Shown: positions 25,229 through 34,153, counted from the stretch's first letter. The stretch: 64,000 bases of DNA from Ferruginibacter sp. (GCF_028288465.1 NZ_JAQBNR010000001.1:186001-250000), one strand, 5' to 3'. Numbers and translations are program-made. Notes: generated by a model not told the origin, from the sequence alone.

Positions 25229-25873
25229 ATGCTTATAAAATCTGCAAAATATATCATCAGTAGTCCTGATTTTGAAAAATGCCCCGCCCCGGATAAGAAA
25301 GAATATGCTTTTATTGGTCGCAGTAACGTAGGCAAATCTTCTTTAATTAACATGCTTTGCAATAATGATAAGCTGGCCAAAACATCCGGCACGCCGGGCA
25401 AAACCCAACTCATCAACCATTTTGAAATTATTTCAGCTTCGGCTGTTAACACAAAAAAAGAGGGTGAAAATGTAAAATGGTACCTGGTTGATTTACCGGG
25501 TTATGGCTTTGCTAAAGTAAGCATCCGCAGCCGCAGAAGGTGGGAACAAATGATTGAAAATTACCTGCGCAAAAGAACCAATCTTGAGATGGTATTTGTT
25601 TTAATAGATGCCCGTCATACACCTCAGAAACTGGATCTTGATTTCTTAAATCAGCTGGATGCCTGGCAAATTCCCTTTACCCTGGTATTTACAAAAGCTG
25701 ATAAAGAAACACAAGCCGTCGTGGCGAAAAATGTAAAATTATTTTTGGAACGATTAAGAAAAACATGGCAATTTTTACCACAGCATTTTATAAGCAGTGC
25801 TACTAAAAAATTGGGGCGTGATAAAATATTGCACCTGATTGATGAACGGAACGAAGTAAAGGAAGAAGGGTAA
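25229..25873 (+). CDS. engB: Ribosome biogenesis GTP-binding protein EngB/YsxC
   Basis: A 214-residue TrmE-Era-EngA-EngB class GTPase that helps assemble the large ribosomal subunit. G1 GRSNVGKSS at 30-38, G3 DLPGYG, G4 TKAD, G5 region ISSATKKLG. The frame runs open upstream to 25085, but MLIKSAKYIISSPDFEKCP at 25229 is the conserved family start and follows a -7 box by 4 nt; the upstream 48 codons resemble nothing. It is convergent with the YkuK-like gene. Confidence 0.93.
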   Translation: MLIKSAKYIISSPDFEKCPAPDKKEYAFIGRSNVGKSSLINMLCNNDKLAKTSGTPGKTQLINHFEIISASAVNTKKEGENVKWYLVDLPGYGFAKVSIRSRRRWEQMIENYLRKRTNLEMVFVLIDARHTPQKLDLDFLNQLDAWQIPFTLVFTKADKETQAVVAKNVKLFLERLRKTWQFLPQHFISSATKKLGRDKILHLIDERNEVKEEG

Positions 25874-25926
25874 GCAGTCGACTATTCTTGTTAGTGCTAT
25901 TAAAATATCAGGGAGTCGGATTTACA

Positions 25927-25950
25927 GTTTGTATGATTTAGCATACAAAC
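25927..25950. terminator. Hairpin between convergent engB and ykuK-like genes
   Basis: GTTTGTATG and CATACAAAC form a perfect 9-bp stem with a 6-nt loop. There is no T tract on either side, so a terminator role is uncertain; position between convergent genes supports it. Confidence 0.4.
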
Positions 25951-25971
25951 AATTCAGTCAGAAACAGGAGG

Positions 25972-26445
25972 CTAGTTTACAATTTTGTTGGCGCAACTAC
26001 TGCTGGCAAAGGCTTCCGGCTTGGCTTTAAATGCAAAGCCCATACCTAGTATGTAGCCCATCGCTTCACGTAAAGCCTCGTTGCTTTTAAATTGCGGATT
26101 GGTATTGATGTCGGCATGTACTTCCATGTCAACATCATACAACGTAAACAGGTCGCATAATTCATACGCAATTTCAATACTTTTGGCAACTTCAACCAGC
26201 ATACGTTCTTTAATGCTGTACTTCACCAAACTTTTTTCATTGTGAATAAACATAAAGCCACCGCGGCCCTCGCGTAAAAACACAATTACGGTTGCAAATT
26301 CTGTTTCCTTGCCTTTTACCTGGCTGTCTGTACCGATGCAAACTTTAAGATGGTTGCCTGCTTTTGTTTCTCTTGTGATTGTTTCTTCTACCGCCTGTTT
26401 AATGGGTAGTTGAATGGGATCGCCATTGAATTTTCTCCATAACAT
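25972..26445 (-). CDS. DUF458/YkuK-family RNase H-like protein
   Basis: A 157-residue protein of the DUF458 (YkuK) family, which has an RNase H-like fold and no firmly established function. The conserved stretch VCIGTDSQVKGKETEFATVIVF near residue 36 and the later VDMEVHADINTNPQFKSNEAL carry the acidic residues of the fold. The C-terminus is Ser/Cys containing (FASSSCANKIV). The start ATG at 26443-26445 gives the normal N-terminus MLWRKFNG. No neighbour suggests a pathway. Confidence 0.78.
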   Translation of the reverse strand: MLWRKFNGDPIQLPIKQAVEETITRETKAGNHLKVCIGTDSQVKGKETEFATVIVFLREGRGGFMFIHNEKSLVKYSIKERMLVEVAKSIEIAYELCDLFTLYDVDMEVHADINTNPQFKSNEALREAMGYILGMGFAFKAKPEAFASSSCANKIVN

Positions 26446-26640
26446 ATAAAAAAGGGTTTTTTAAAGTTACTTAAAAAATATATATCATCAACGTTGAGGC
26501 ATTTCGTGATGAATTGATTTAATGTTTATTTAAGAAAACATTTTGTGGTATTGAAGGGAAGGGGCAGCTTAAGATGCTGAAAAGCATTTGCAAAGCATTC
26601 TATACTCTGCTGTATTTACGGGCAAGAATGAAAGCGGGAA

Positions 26641-26673
26641 ATAAAAAAGGGCCAGCCCCTTACGCTGACCCTT
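26641..26673 (-). terminator. Intrinsic terminator of the T9SS metalloprotease gene
   Basis: On the reverse strand AAGGGTCAGC and GCTGGCCCTT form a 10-bp stem with one mismatch and a 7-nt loop, followed by TTTTTTAT. It lies 22 nt after the protease stop. Confidence 0.85.
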
Positions 26674-26694
26674 TAACTTACACATGAATCTACC

Positions 26695-28272
26695 TTACTG
26701 TTTTATAATTCTTTCTGTTTGTTGTTGATTGTTGTTTACCAGTTGCAGTATATATATACCGGCCGGCCGGTTATCCATATTCAGCTGGTTAAAGCCTTGT
26801 CTGCCGTTTCCTGCGGCAAGGGTATTGCCGTTGATGTCATTCAACCGGTATTGATAATTGCTGTTTGCTGTTATGGAGAGCTGGCTATGCACCAAAGTAG
26901 AAACCTTAAAATCGGCTTTTACGGCGTCTTTTAAAACAATGGTATTGGAATACATGCTTTGATTGAGTACTGAAGTTACTTTTAGCCTGTAATAAATATC
27001 TCCACGCTGAAGTGGTGCATAGCTGTAACCGCTGGAAGTCCCATCGACTTTGGCGAGCGTACTGAAATTACTACCTGTGAGTGAAGACTCAACGGTAACA
27101 GATTGAACAGGTTCATCTGCCTGAATATTCCAGGTGAGGGAATGCTTGTTTTTTTCGCCTTTCCCTGCCAGGAGTACCTGCCGGATGGGTAACGTACCCT
27201 GCACGCCGGTAATGGTATAAGAACCAAGACTGCCATAATCTGTAGCGTTGCTATTACCAGCCCCCTGTACTATTATATAGTAATTGCCTGCGTTTAAAAT
27301 TGTGTCGATGGTTACATTCATTTTGTCAGTTGGGTCGTAGGTATTAATCAACGTTTTTGTTGCGTCGTATAAGCTTACTTTCACATCCAGGTCAGCGCCA
27401 TTGTTATTGGCCGCGATGCTAAATGGAGAAATATCCAGATGAATATTTGAATTTACCGCTACCGGAATTTTAAATGCGTCCAGGTCGGTAGAAGTAGTGA
27501 TGATGCCGGTTACAGGAACAGGTGACAAATTGATCTGCGTTGGTGATCCGCTGATAGCATCACTGAAATCATCCGGTCTGTAAGTAAAGCCATTTTGGGT
27601 GGTAATGATGGAAAGGTTATCCTGAGTTGCAGTGCATCCATAGGGGGTGGGCCCATTGTTCCAGCCGCTCATGTTACGGTTATAACTATTGCCCATAATG
27701 GGTGCCCAGGCAACCTGGCCTGTACCCGCCCCATCATTGTAGGTGGCCGTTAAGTTACAGCTGCCATCGTATCTCGACTGGTGAGACAAGCCTACGGAAT
27801 GTCCGCTTTCATGAGAGCAGCATTCGGCTACATATTTTGCGTTATTGGGCCCAAGCCGGTCACAAAAAACAAAACATGGCGTATCGTCACCCCAGGTAAA
27901 TGAGCCTACGTAAGATATGCCTCCTACACCTGGATACCAGGCACTGGTAGGGGTAATAACCACCCTGATTCTTTTTTTAAGAGGAGCAGCCAAAAAAACG
28001 AGTGAATCTGTTGTAATATTCATATTAAACGGCCGGTAGTCTTCAGCAACTCTGTTGAATACTTCAGTTATCTGGGCATCTGTCATTGGAGCCGAAGCAC
28101 AGGTAAACGGGGTGCCGCCCTGCCAGAGTGGGCTGTAAACATTGTGACCGTCAAAGTCCAGAAAGATGGTTGCACTTGCAGTTGGATAGCTGCTTAATTT
28201 AGGCAAACCATAGGTATCGAAAGAAACCAACAATGCTATCAATAGCACAAAAAGGGTAGTAGGTTTTCTCAT
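26695..28272 (-). CDS. Secreted metzincin-type metalloprotease with T9SS sorting domain
   Basis: A 525-residue extracellular protein. Signal peptide MRKPTTLFVLLIALLVSFDTYG; metalloprotease domain with the zinc motif HESGHSVGLSH (H154, E155, H158, H164; HExxHxxGxxH) and a downstream Met-turn candidate (WAPIMGNS). Then follow a pre-peptidase/CUB-like beta-sandwich (about 240-350, DLDVKVSLYDATKT...NYYIIVQG), a fibronectin-like segment, and a C-terminal type A sorting domain (NMDNRPAGIYILQLVNN...IIKQ) that targets it to the type IX secretion system. Substrate unknown. It has its own terminator, and the porT gene lies 2 kb away. Confidence 0.85.
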   Translation of the reverse strand: MRKPTTLFVLLIALLVSFDTYGLPKLSSYPTASATIFLDFDGHNVYSPLWQGGTPFTCASAPMTDAQITEVFNRVAEDYRPFNMNITTDSLVFLAAPLKKRIRVVITPTSAWYPGVGGISYVGSFTWGDDTPCFVFCDRLGPNNAKYVAECCSHESGHSVGLSHQSRYDGSCNLTATYNDGAGTGQVAWAPIMGNSYNRNMSGWNNGPTPYGCTATQDNLSIITTQNGFTYRPDDFSDAISGSPTQINLSPVPVTGIITTSTDLDAFKIPVAVNSNIHLDISPFSIAANNNGADLDVKVSLYDATKTLINTYDPTDKMNVTIDTILNAGNYYIIVQGAGNSNATDYGSLGSYTITGVQGTLPIRQVLLAGKGEKNKHSLTWNIQADEPVQSVTVESSLTGSNFSTLAKVDGTSSGYSYAPLQRGDIYYRLKVTSVLNQSMYSNTIVLKDAVKADFKVSTLVHSQLSITANSNYQYRLNDINGNTLAAGNGRQGFNQLNMDNRPAGIYILQLVNNNQQQTERIIKQ

Positions 28273-28347
28273 GTTAATAGTTTTCTTTCCGGTTTGTCAG
28301 GCCAGAAACATGTAGGGTAAGGATTTTGTAAGGTAGTAGGGTATGCT

Positions 28348-28818
28348 TTACTGACTACAGGTGGGAAGCATTTTTTCCAACTCGATTTTCACGAACTGAT
28401 AGTTGCCTCCTCCTTTATTTTTAAGTTCAAATCCGTCCGCATAAGCAGGATCAAACAAATGACCGGAGTATACAATCTGATTGTCCTCATCTATTATCCT
28501 GGAAATTGTGAACGATATATTATTAAACTGCGCCAGTTTTACAACTACCGTTTGAAGGTTGCTGTATTTTGAAATATTGCTTTTTACATTTCCATCCAGC
28601 ATAAGATTGCTGTTGAAAGAAACTGCAATGTTTTCTCCGGGGCGGCTGTTAAAAAAACTGTTTAACTGTCCGGCTGTACAATTGATAACGTCAGGAAATT
28701 GAGTGAATAAAGCTGGTTTAGCAGGAGAGGCCCTGTTTTGGGGATGCTCTTGTGCAAAGCTGGTGACTGCTGCAAGGATTAGCAGTACCAAAAGGGTGGT
28801 AGTTGCAAGGTGTTTCAT
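28348..28818 (-). CDS. Small secreted protein of unknown function
   Basis: A 156-residue protein with a clear signal peptide (MKHLATTTLLVLLILAAVTSFAQ). The mature part is mixed alpha/beta with two cysteines (VINCTAGQ and LPTCSQ at the end). No domain was recognised. It sits just upstream of the T9SS metalloprotease on the same strand, 75 nt apart, so the two may be co-transcribed; an inhibitor or partner role would be a guess. Confidence 0.6.
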   Translation of the reverse strand: MKHLATTTLLVLLILAAVTSFAQEHPQNRASPAKPALFTQFPDVINCTAGQLNSFFNSRPGENIAVSFNSNLMLDGNVKSNISKYSNLQTVVVKLAQFNNISFTISRIIDEDNQIVYSGHLFDPAYADGFELKNKGGGNYQFVKIELEKMLPTCSQ

Positions 28819-28957
28819 GGTACAAAGGATTTAAACAAAACTATTGTGTAGGGAATAGATTTGTCTTTACAGAGAACGACAGTCCGTTAATATTATTTTA
28901 TAAAGAAGGGTTTTTCTTTCAGCAGACGGGTTTAAATTTGGATAGATACTATATGCA

Positions 28958-29323
28958 TCAATACTGACCAGTGCTTAATAATACCAGTGTACAGGCTTCC
29001 TGGGTGGCAATGTTGTTTTTGTGTGCCAGCTCTTCCAGCGTTTCATTTTCAGTGCCTGGGTTAAAAATAATCCTGTTGGGGTGTAGTGAGATAATGTAAT
29101 CATAATAGTCCGGTTGCCGGGCAGGATTGATGTAAAGTGTTACGGTATCAATATCGTCAAGAGGTTTTTTTTCAGTTTCAATTATTGTATTACCGATGCT
29201 GCCTTTTTTTATGCCTAACGCCACCACGGGGTGCTGATTTGCCGTTAACTTTTTCACTGCAAGGTAACTGTACCGTGCCGGATTTTCTGAAGCGCCAATA
29301 ACGAGCGTTTTTTTCTTTTGCAT
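28958..29323 (-). CDS. CoA-binding domain protein (YccU-like)
   Basis: A 121-residue single-domain CoA_binding_2 protein. It is a Rossmann fold starting KKTLVIGASENPARYSY, with IKKGSIGNTI, TVTLYINPARQPDYYDYI and IIFNPGTENETLEELA. Such proteins resemble the nucleotide-binding part of succinyl-CoA synthetase alpha and bind CoA; biological role unknown. The final segment with EACTLVLL retains the conserved Cys. Length is normal for the family (about 120-140). Confidence 0.85.
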   Translation of the reverse strand: MQKKKTLVIGASENPARYSYLAVKKLTANQHPVVALGIKKGSIGNTIIETEKKPLDDIDTVTLYINPARQPDYYDYIISLHPNRIIFNPGTENETLEELAHKNNIATQEACTLVLLSTGQY

Positions 29324-29418
29324 ACTTAAAATTACAAAATTTTACAACAAGATAGTTGCTGCTGTACGCGTCATGAAGCAGAATACATTTACAAAATGTT
29401 GCTTAAACAAGATTATCA

Positions 29419-29820
29419 TCAGGGCAAAAATCTTGCTTTTAATTCAGGCGTTGGAATCATGCAGGTTTCTTTCTTTCCAAACCAACGGTAGCGGTTTTGC
29501 GCTATCCAGTTGTATACTGCATCCCGTAAAAACCGAGGAACAATTATAAAAATATATAAACAGCACCAGGCACCCCTTATTTGCCTGGCAACATACAGCG
29601 CTGCTGTCGATTTTGTGTAAATTTTATTATGCTGCACCAGGATGAATGAAGAAAATTCATCAGCGGGTAATTGATGTTGTCGCAATAGTTGCTGGCCCGC
29701 TTCACTTTGTAAAGAAGCAAATAAGAATTTACCATTGGGGTCGTGACGAATGATGAACTGCACAGCCCCGTTGCATAAATTACAAACGCCGTCGAATAAG
29801 ATGATGGAGGTTGATTTCAT
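29419..29820 (-). CDS. DCC-family thiol-disulfide oxidoreductase-like protein (DUF393)
   Basis: A 133-residue DUF393 protein. The hallmark DGVCNLCNG at 10-18 contains the DxxCxxC motif that names the DCC family; the middle has FLFASLQSEAGQQLL and the later TKSTAALYVARQI, followed by a hydrophobic helix (LYIFIIVPRFLRDAVYNW). A thioredoxin-like fold is predicted; redox function is inferred. TAACTTTG ends 7 nt before the ATG on the same strand. Confidence 0.85.
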   Translation of the reverse strand: MKSTSIILFDGVCNLCNGAVQFIIRHDPNGKFLFASLQSEAGQQLLRQHQLPADEFSSFILVQHNKIYTKSTAALYVARQIRGAWCCLYIFIIVPRFLRDAVYNWIAQNRYRWFGKKETCMIPTPELKARFLP

Positions 29821-29827
29821 TTGCCAG

Positions 29828-29835
29828 CAAAGTTA
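29828..29835 (-). promoter_or_regulatory. Putative -7 box of the DCC-family gene
   Basis: TAACTTTG on the reverse strand matches TAnnTTTG and ends 7 nt before the ATG at 29820, the same close spacing seen for pyrD, ubiE and engB. Confidence 0.5.
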
Positions 29836-29863
29836 CATCCGTGAATGAATTATACCCGTGGAT

Positions 29864-30757
29864 TTAATGTCCGTCCAAAATGTCATTAAGTGCATGATCC
29901 AGCTGTTCAAATTTAAATATGTAGCCGCAGGCTAATAATCTTTCCGGGACAACCCACCTGCTTTTCAAAATCAATTCTGTTTCAGTGCGGATAATAACAG
30001 CTCCTATCCGAAGCAGCCATACGGGAGCTGGTGCGCCAAACCTCACCTTCATATTATTGCGTAATGATTTCATTAGTGTATAATTATTTACGGGATTAGG
30101 TGCCGACACATTGAATACACCTTCCAAAATTGTATGTTTTTTTAAAAACAAGATTATTTCAAAAATATCTTCTACATGTATCCAGCTAAACATCTGTCTC
30201 CCGGTTCCCTGCCTACCCCCAAGGCCAAATTGAACCAATCTTTTCAATGGTTTTAGAACGCCTCCATCTTTGCCTAATACGATCGCCATCCTTAATGCGA
30301 CCTGCCTTGTGTTCTTTAATTCGAAACCGAAAAATGCTTTCTCCCAGCTGGTGGCAATATTCACCGAGAATCCGCTACCAATCTCACCTGCAGATTCTGT
30401 CATTGGCCTGTCTTCTGCATGCCGGTAAATTGTTGCTGTACTTGAATTGATCCAGAGTTTCGGCGGATTCTTACATTTTAATATGGCATCACCCAGGGCA
30501 ATGGTGGTGTTTATTCTTGAGTCGAGAATCTCTTTTTTATTTTGGTCATTGTATCTGCAGTCAACAGATTTTCCGGCTAAATTAACCAGTATAGCTGCAT
30601 TTTCAAGTGCCTTAATAATTGCCGTTGTGTCGGTCCATTTAACATGATCAGGATGTCTCTAAATTATTTTAACATCGAAACCCAACGCATTGAATCTTTC
30701 CCTGAGATAATTTCCGATGAAACCTGTTCCACCGGCAATAATAATTTTTTCTTTCAT
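29864..30757 (-). pseudogene. NAD-dependent epimerase-like gene (TIGR01777/YfcH type) interrupted by an amber codon
   Basis: From ATG 30757 the reverse strand encodes an intact family start (MKEKIIIAGGTGFIGNYL, the NAD-binding GGTGFIG), then TAG at codon 33 (30659-30661). Beyond it the same frame continues without a shift for 264 codons: VNLAGKSVDCRYN, WINSSTATIYR, GRQMFSWIHVEDI and the C-terminal DUF1731 region. Full length would be 297 residues, normal for TIGR01777 proteins. Homologues have Thr or Ser here from memory; TCG to TAG is one substitution. It is either a recent nonsense mutation, a sequencing error, or re-initiation from ATG 30403 (179 residues, unlikely to be functional without the NAD site). 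Confidence 0.82.
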
Positions 30758-31212
30758 TTTAAAAGTATAAAAAGTAAAACAATAAAGCGGTAAAATACCC
30801 AGGTGTAAGAGAGCATTTCCGGCAGCGATAATGTAGCAACTACCCGCTTATGTACAAAAAAGAGAACGAGAACGATAGCAAAAAAGTAGGCGAGGTTTAC
30901 CATATCGTTTATTTGGTAAACGAGATTGATGCGCAATAACGGCCAGAGTAAAACAGCCCCAATGAATGATATCATCAAAAGGTTGAAATAGTAATCCAGC
31001 TTTAGTGAATTGGGTTTTTTATAAATCAACGGAAACTGGAACAACATCATGCCTGTAATCATGAAAAGCTCAAACTGCCAGTTATATTTTATTACAATAA
31101 GATGCTGAATCAGCAAGGCAAAATGGCTTAAGGTGAAGGCTGTCACAGCAATACAAAATGCTATTGCAGCTAATTTAAAGATTGGCAGAATTGTTATTTT
31201 TGAGACTTGCAT
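30754..31212 (-). CDS. Four-helix membrane protein of unknown function
   Basis: A 152-residue protein with four predicted transmembrane helices (IFKLAAIAFCIAVTAF, WQFELFMITGMMLFQFPLIY, YYFNLLMISFIGAVLLWPLL, VNLAYFFAIVLVLFFV). No domain recognised. Its stop overlaps the ATG of the interrupted epimerase gene by 4 nt, indicating a former translational coupling. The short membrane ORF at 31.2 kb lies just upstream on the same strand. Confidence 0.6.
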   Translation of the reverse strand: MQVSKITILPIFKLAAIAFCIAVTAFTLSHFALLIQHLIVIKYNWQFELFMITGMMLFQFPLIYKKPNSLKLDYYFNLLMISFIGAVLLWPLLRINLVYQINDMVNLAYFFAIVLVLFFVHKRVVATLSLPEMLSYTWVFYRFIVLLFILLK

Positions 31213-31234
31213 GATATATTTTGAAGTGTAAATA

Positions 31235-31471
31235 TTACTTAAGTAATGCCAGCGGCCGTTGCATTTTTATATACACTTCTTCATAACATATCCAGGTATA
31301 CCAAATCGCCATAAATGGTGCTGTAAATACTAAAATAACAAATGAACCCAGTGGCATTGTGACTATACTTATAAATGTAATCCAATGATATGCATAGCGC
31401 TTGCCTTTATTGTAAGTAAACCAATGATTGAATGCGTGAACAATCATACTGCTAACCTGCCAGCCGCCCAC
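31235..31471 (-). CDS. Short membrane protein, probably 5'-truncated
   Basis: 78 residues from a GTG at 31471 or about 70 from an internal ATG. It has hydrophobic helices (WITFISIVTMPLGSFVILVF) and ends LALLK. Upstream in frame the reading continues as NFLTGYFVVGGWQ, which looks like real protein sequence, before a TAG at 31496-31498. The true N-terminus may therefore be lost. No family was recognised. It lies 22 nt upstream of the four-helix membrane gene. Confidence 0.45.
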   Translation of the reverse strand: MGGWQVSSMIVHAFNHWFTYNKGKRYAYHWITFISIVTMPLGSFVILVFTAPFMAIWYTWICYEEVYIKMQRPLALLK

Positions 31472-31535
31472 AACGAAGTAACCGGTTAAAAAATTCTAGT
31501 CAACAATGGGCCTTTCAGTTTTTAATAAAGTAACT

Positions 31536-31715
31536 ATGGTGAAAAAAATAATTAAACACGAACTTATCCAAAAATCTATTTTCTTAATACTTTTAATGAT
31601 TGTATATTTTATAATTTCAGAAATATTTGAAAGTTTGTATCCAAATAAAAGCTGCAGTGCAGCTTGTTTAGTTGGAGTTGCTGATCTATTTAAACAATTT
31701 CATCAACCCGCTTAA
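31536..31715 (+). CDS. Possible small membrane protein
   Basis: A 59-residue frame starting at ATG 31536: a Lys-rich N-terminus, one strongly hydrophobic helix (SIFLILLMIVYFIISEIF) and a Cys-containing tail. The last ten codons run antisense through the end of the GbsR-like gene, so the stop position looks accidental. No homologue recognised. It is opposite in strand to its neighbours and may be a remnant. Confidence 0.3.
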   Translation: MVKKIIKHELIQKSIFLILLMIVYFIISEIFESLYPNKSCSAACLVGVADLFKQFHQPA

Positions 31716-32192
31716 AAACCAGTTTTCGTCCGCCTTTACCATCATGTCCAGCATTTTTTCTGCCTGGTTGCCGAATTTCCGGATGCCGCTTACCGTATCA
31801 ACAAATTGTTTCACATTTTTATCTTTCTTATCGCCTTCAATTTTTTCCAGCTGACCCAGTAATTTCAGCATGGGGTCAAGTTCCCGTTTCTTTCTTTCCT
31901 GTATAATTTGTGTTGCTATCTTCCAGGTATCTTTTTCGGCTGAAAAATATTCTTTCCTTTCTCCAGGTATCAAAACCCTGTCAACCAGTCCCCAGCTAAT
32001 CAGGTCACGCATATTCATATTCACATTACCACGGCTTACATTCAGCTGCTCCATTACATCTTCCTGGGTAAGCGGATCCGGGCTCACCATCAGCAATGCA
32101 TGTATTTGTGCCATCGTGCGGTTAATACCCCACTGGCTACCAAAGGCGCCCCAGCTGCTGATAAATTGTTGCTTTGCTTCGGTTAATTTCAT
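31686..32192 (-). CDS. GbsR/MarR-family transcriptional regulator
   Basis: A 168-residue winged-helix regulator of the GbsR type: start MKLTEAKQQFISSWGAFGSQWGINRTMAQIHALLM, helix-turn-helix with LTQEDVMEQLNVSRGNVNMNMRDLISWGLV at about 42-72, wing VLIPGERKEYFSAEKD, then a helical dimerisation tail. In other bacteria GbsR represses osmoprotectant (betaine) genes; here no such genes are adjacent and the target is unknown. It lies near the 3' end of the acetyltransferase gene, separated by a terminator. Confidence 0.83.
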   Translation of the reverse strand: MKLTEAKQQFISSWGAFGSQWGINRTMAQIHALLMVSPDPLTQEDVMEQLNVSRGNVNMNMRDLISWGLVDRVLIPGERKEYFSAEKDTWKIATQIIQERKKRELDPMLKLLGQLEKIEGDKKDKNVKQFVDTVSGIRKFGNQAEKMLDMMVKADENWFLSGLMKLFK

Positions 32193-32256
32193 ATGTTAAA
32201 GCTAAAATATATTCCTGAACTTTCAAAATATATTGAAAAAATAATTTTGACCCGGC

Positions 32257-32291
32257 AAAAAAAAAGCGTTGGCTTAATTGCCAACGCTTTT
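32257..32291 (-). terminator. Intrinsic terminator after the dihydrolipoamide acetyltransferase gene
   Basis: AAAAGCGTTGGC and GCCAACGCTTTT form a perfect 12-bp stem with a TTAATT loop. On the reverse strand it runs into a nine-base T tract, 19 nt after the stop of the acetyltransferase gene. Confidence 0.9.
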
Positions 32292-32309
32292 GAGCTATTT
32301 TATTTTAAA

Positions 32310-33953
32310 TTATACCAGCATGGTAACCGGGTTTTCTAAAAATTTCTTAAGTGTTTGTAAAAAAGATGCTCCCACTGCACCGTCCACACTTCTGTGATCA
32401 CAGCTCAGCGTTAGTTTCATCACATTGGTCACAGCAAAACCATCCCCTTTTTTAACAACTTTTTCCTTAATAGCGCCCACTGCTAAAATGGCGCTGTCCG
32501 GCGGATTAATGATGGCGGTGAATTCTTCAATGTCCATCATTCCCAAGTTGGAAATGGTAAATGTATTGCCACTAAATTCGTTTGGCTGTAATTTTTTGGA
32601 TTTTGCTTTACCATAAAGTTCTTTAGCATCAGCCGCTATCTGTGATAAAGATTTCTGATCTGCAAAGCGGATCACCGGAACAATCAGCCCTTCAGGTAAT
32701 GCAAGTGCAGAACCAATATGAATGTGCTGGTTGTGGCGGATAAAATCTCCCATCCAGCTGCTGTTCACATCCGGATGCTGGCGCAGTGCCATCGCACTTG
32801 CTTTTATCACCATATCGTTAAAGGAGATTTTTACAGGGCTAACTTCGTTCATGGCTGTTCTTGCAGTCATGGCGTTGTCCATGTTAATTTCCATGGTAAG
32901 ATAAAAATGCGGCGCTGCAAATTTGCTTTCGCTTAAACGACGGGCTATAACTTTACGCATTTGTGTTAGCGGCGTGTCAGTGTATCCTTCCTGCCCAACT
33001 GCGGTAAATGCAGGTGCGGTCGCAGCAGGCGCCGAGGCAGGCTCTGCAGCTGTTTTTGCAGGTGCAGCAGCGGGCGTATAGTTGTCTATGTCTTTTTTGG
33101 TGATGCGGCCATTATCCCCGCTGCCGTTTACTTTTGATAAATCTATTCCTTTATCGGCGGCCAGTTTTTTAGCAAGTGGAGAAGCTTTAATGCGCTGGTC
33201 AGGCGAAGCATTTTCTGCAACCTGCGGAGCAGCTTGATCAGCAGGAGCGGTCGCAGCCTCTGTAGCAACAGGAGCTGAGGCCACTTCTGCATTGGCACCA
33301 GATTTTTCTGCAGCAACATATGCGCTCACATCCGTTCCCGGTTTACCAACTATGGCAATAATTTCATTTATCTTGGCAGCTTTACCAGCTTCCACTCCAA
33401 TGTATAATAAAGTACCTTCTTCATAACCTACCACTTCCATAGTGGCTTTATCGGTTTCTACATCTGCGAGTACATCATCACTTTTTACCTGGTCGCCCAC
33501 TTTTTTATTCCAGGATACAATCTTTCCTTCCGTCATTGTATCGCTTAACAAAGGCATTCTTATTTCTTTTGCACCGGCAGGCAGCGCAACTTTTTGAGAT
33601 TTGGTCTCAGGTGCAAGTGTGGTAGCAGCTGGTGTTGCAGCTTTGCTATCTGCGGCAGGCGCTGCCGGTGCAGCAGTCTTGTTATCGCCTTCCAGCAGGG
33701 CTTTATAATCCTCACCTTCCTTACCTACGATGGCAATAATCTGGTTTATTTTAGCAGCCTGTCCTGCAGGTACGCCAATATAAAGCAAAGTGCCGTCCAC
33801 ATAGCCCGTCACTTCCATGGTAGCTTTGTCGGTTTCCACATCTGCCAGCACGTCATCACTCTTTACTTTATCGCCTACTTTTTTATTCCAGGTTACTATT
33901 TTTCCTTCCGTCATAGTATCGCTCAACAGCGGCATGCGTATCACTTCTGCCAT
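32310..33953 (-). CDS. pdhC: Dihydrolipoamide acetyltransferase, E2 of pyruvate dehydrogenase (two lipoyl domains)
   Basis: A 547-residue E2 core subunit that transfers acetyl groups from lipoyl-lysine to CoA. Two lipoyl domains, each with the modification site ETDKATMEV (about residues 43 and 174), are joined by Ala/Pro/Thr-rich flexible linkers. A peripheral subunit-binding domain at about 252-290 (KASPLAKKLAADKGIDLSKV) and the catalytic domain at about 325-547 follow. The active site is SCDHRSVDG near residue 518. The E1 and E3 genes are not adjacent. Acetyl rather than other acyl specificity is inferred. A strong terminator follows. Confidence 0.93.
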   Translation of the reverse strand: MAEVIRMPLLSDTMTEGKIVTWNKKVGDKVKSDDVLADVETDKATMEVTGYVDGTLLYIGVPAGQAAKINQIIAIVGKEGEDYKALLEGDNKTAAPAAPAADSKAATPAATTLAPETKSQKVALPAGAKEIRMPLLSDTMTEGKIVSWNKKVGDQVKSDDVLADVETDKATMEVVGYEEGTLLYIGVEAGKAAKINEIIAIVGKPGTDVSAYVAAEKSGANAEVASAPVATEAATAPADQAAPQVAENASPDQRIKASPLAKKLAADKGIDLSKVNGSGDNGRITKKDIDNYTPAAAPAKTAAEPASAPAATAPAFTAVGQEGYTDTPLTQMRKVIARRLSESKFAAPHFYLTMEINMDNAMTARTAMNEVSPVKISFNDMVIKASAMALRQHPDVNSSWMGDFIRHNQHIHIGSALALPEGLIVPVIRFADQKSLSQIAADAKELYGKAKSKKLQPNEFSGNTFTISNLGMMDIEEFTAIINPPDSAILAVGAIKEKVVKKGDGFAVTNVMKLTLSCDHRSVDGAVGASFLQTLKKFLENPVTMLV

Positions 33954-34153
33954 AATAAATAATTTCTGTTTGTTTTTTTAATTGAAGGTCGAAATTAATG
34001 CAAAAAAGGGAAATCAACCATTGTTCGTTAGCGCATTTCCAATTGTTGCAATAAAAAGCATTTGTTTCAGACAAGCAAAACTTCTGAAACAAAAGACACC
34101 GTGTCAAAGGGACTTTGAATCCGGAGCTGTTAACATGAATGTGAAATTATATG

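Noticed and set aside
33080..33950. Direct repeats and Ala-rich low-complexity DNA
   Set aside because: Explained by the two lipoyl domains and flexible linkers of the acetyltransferase, normal for this family.
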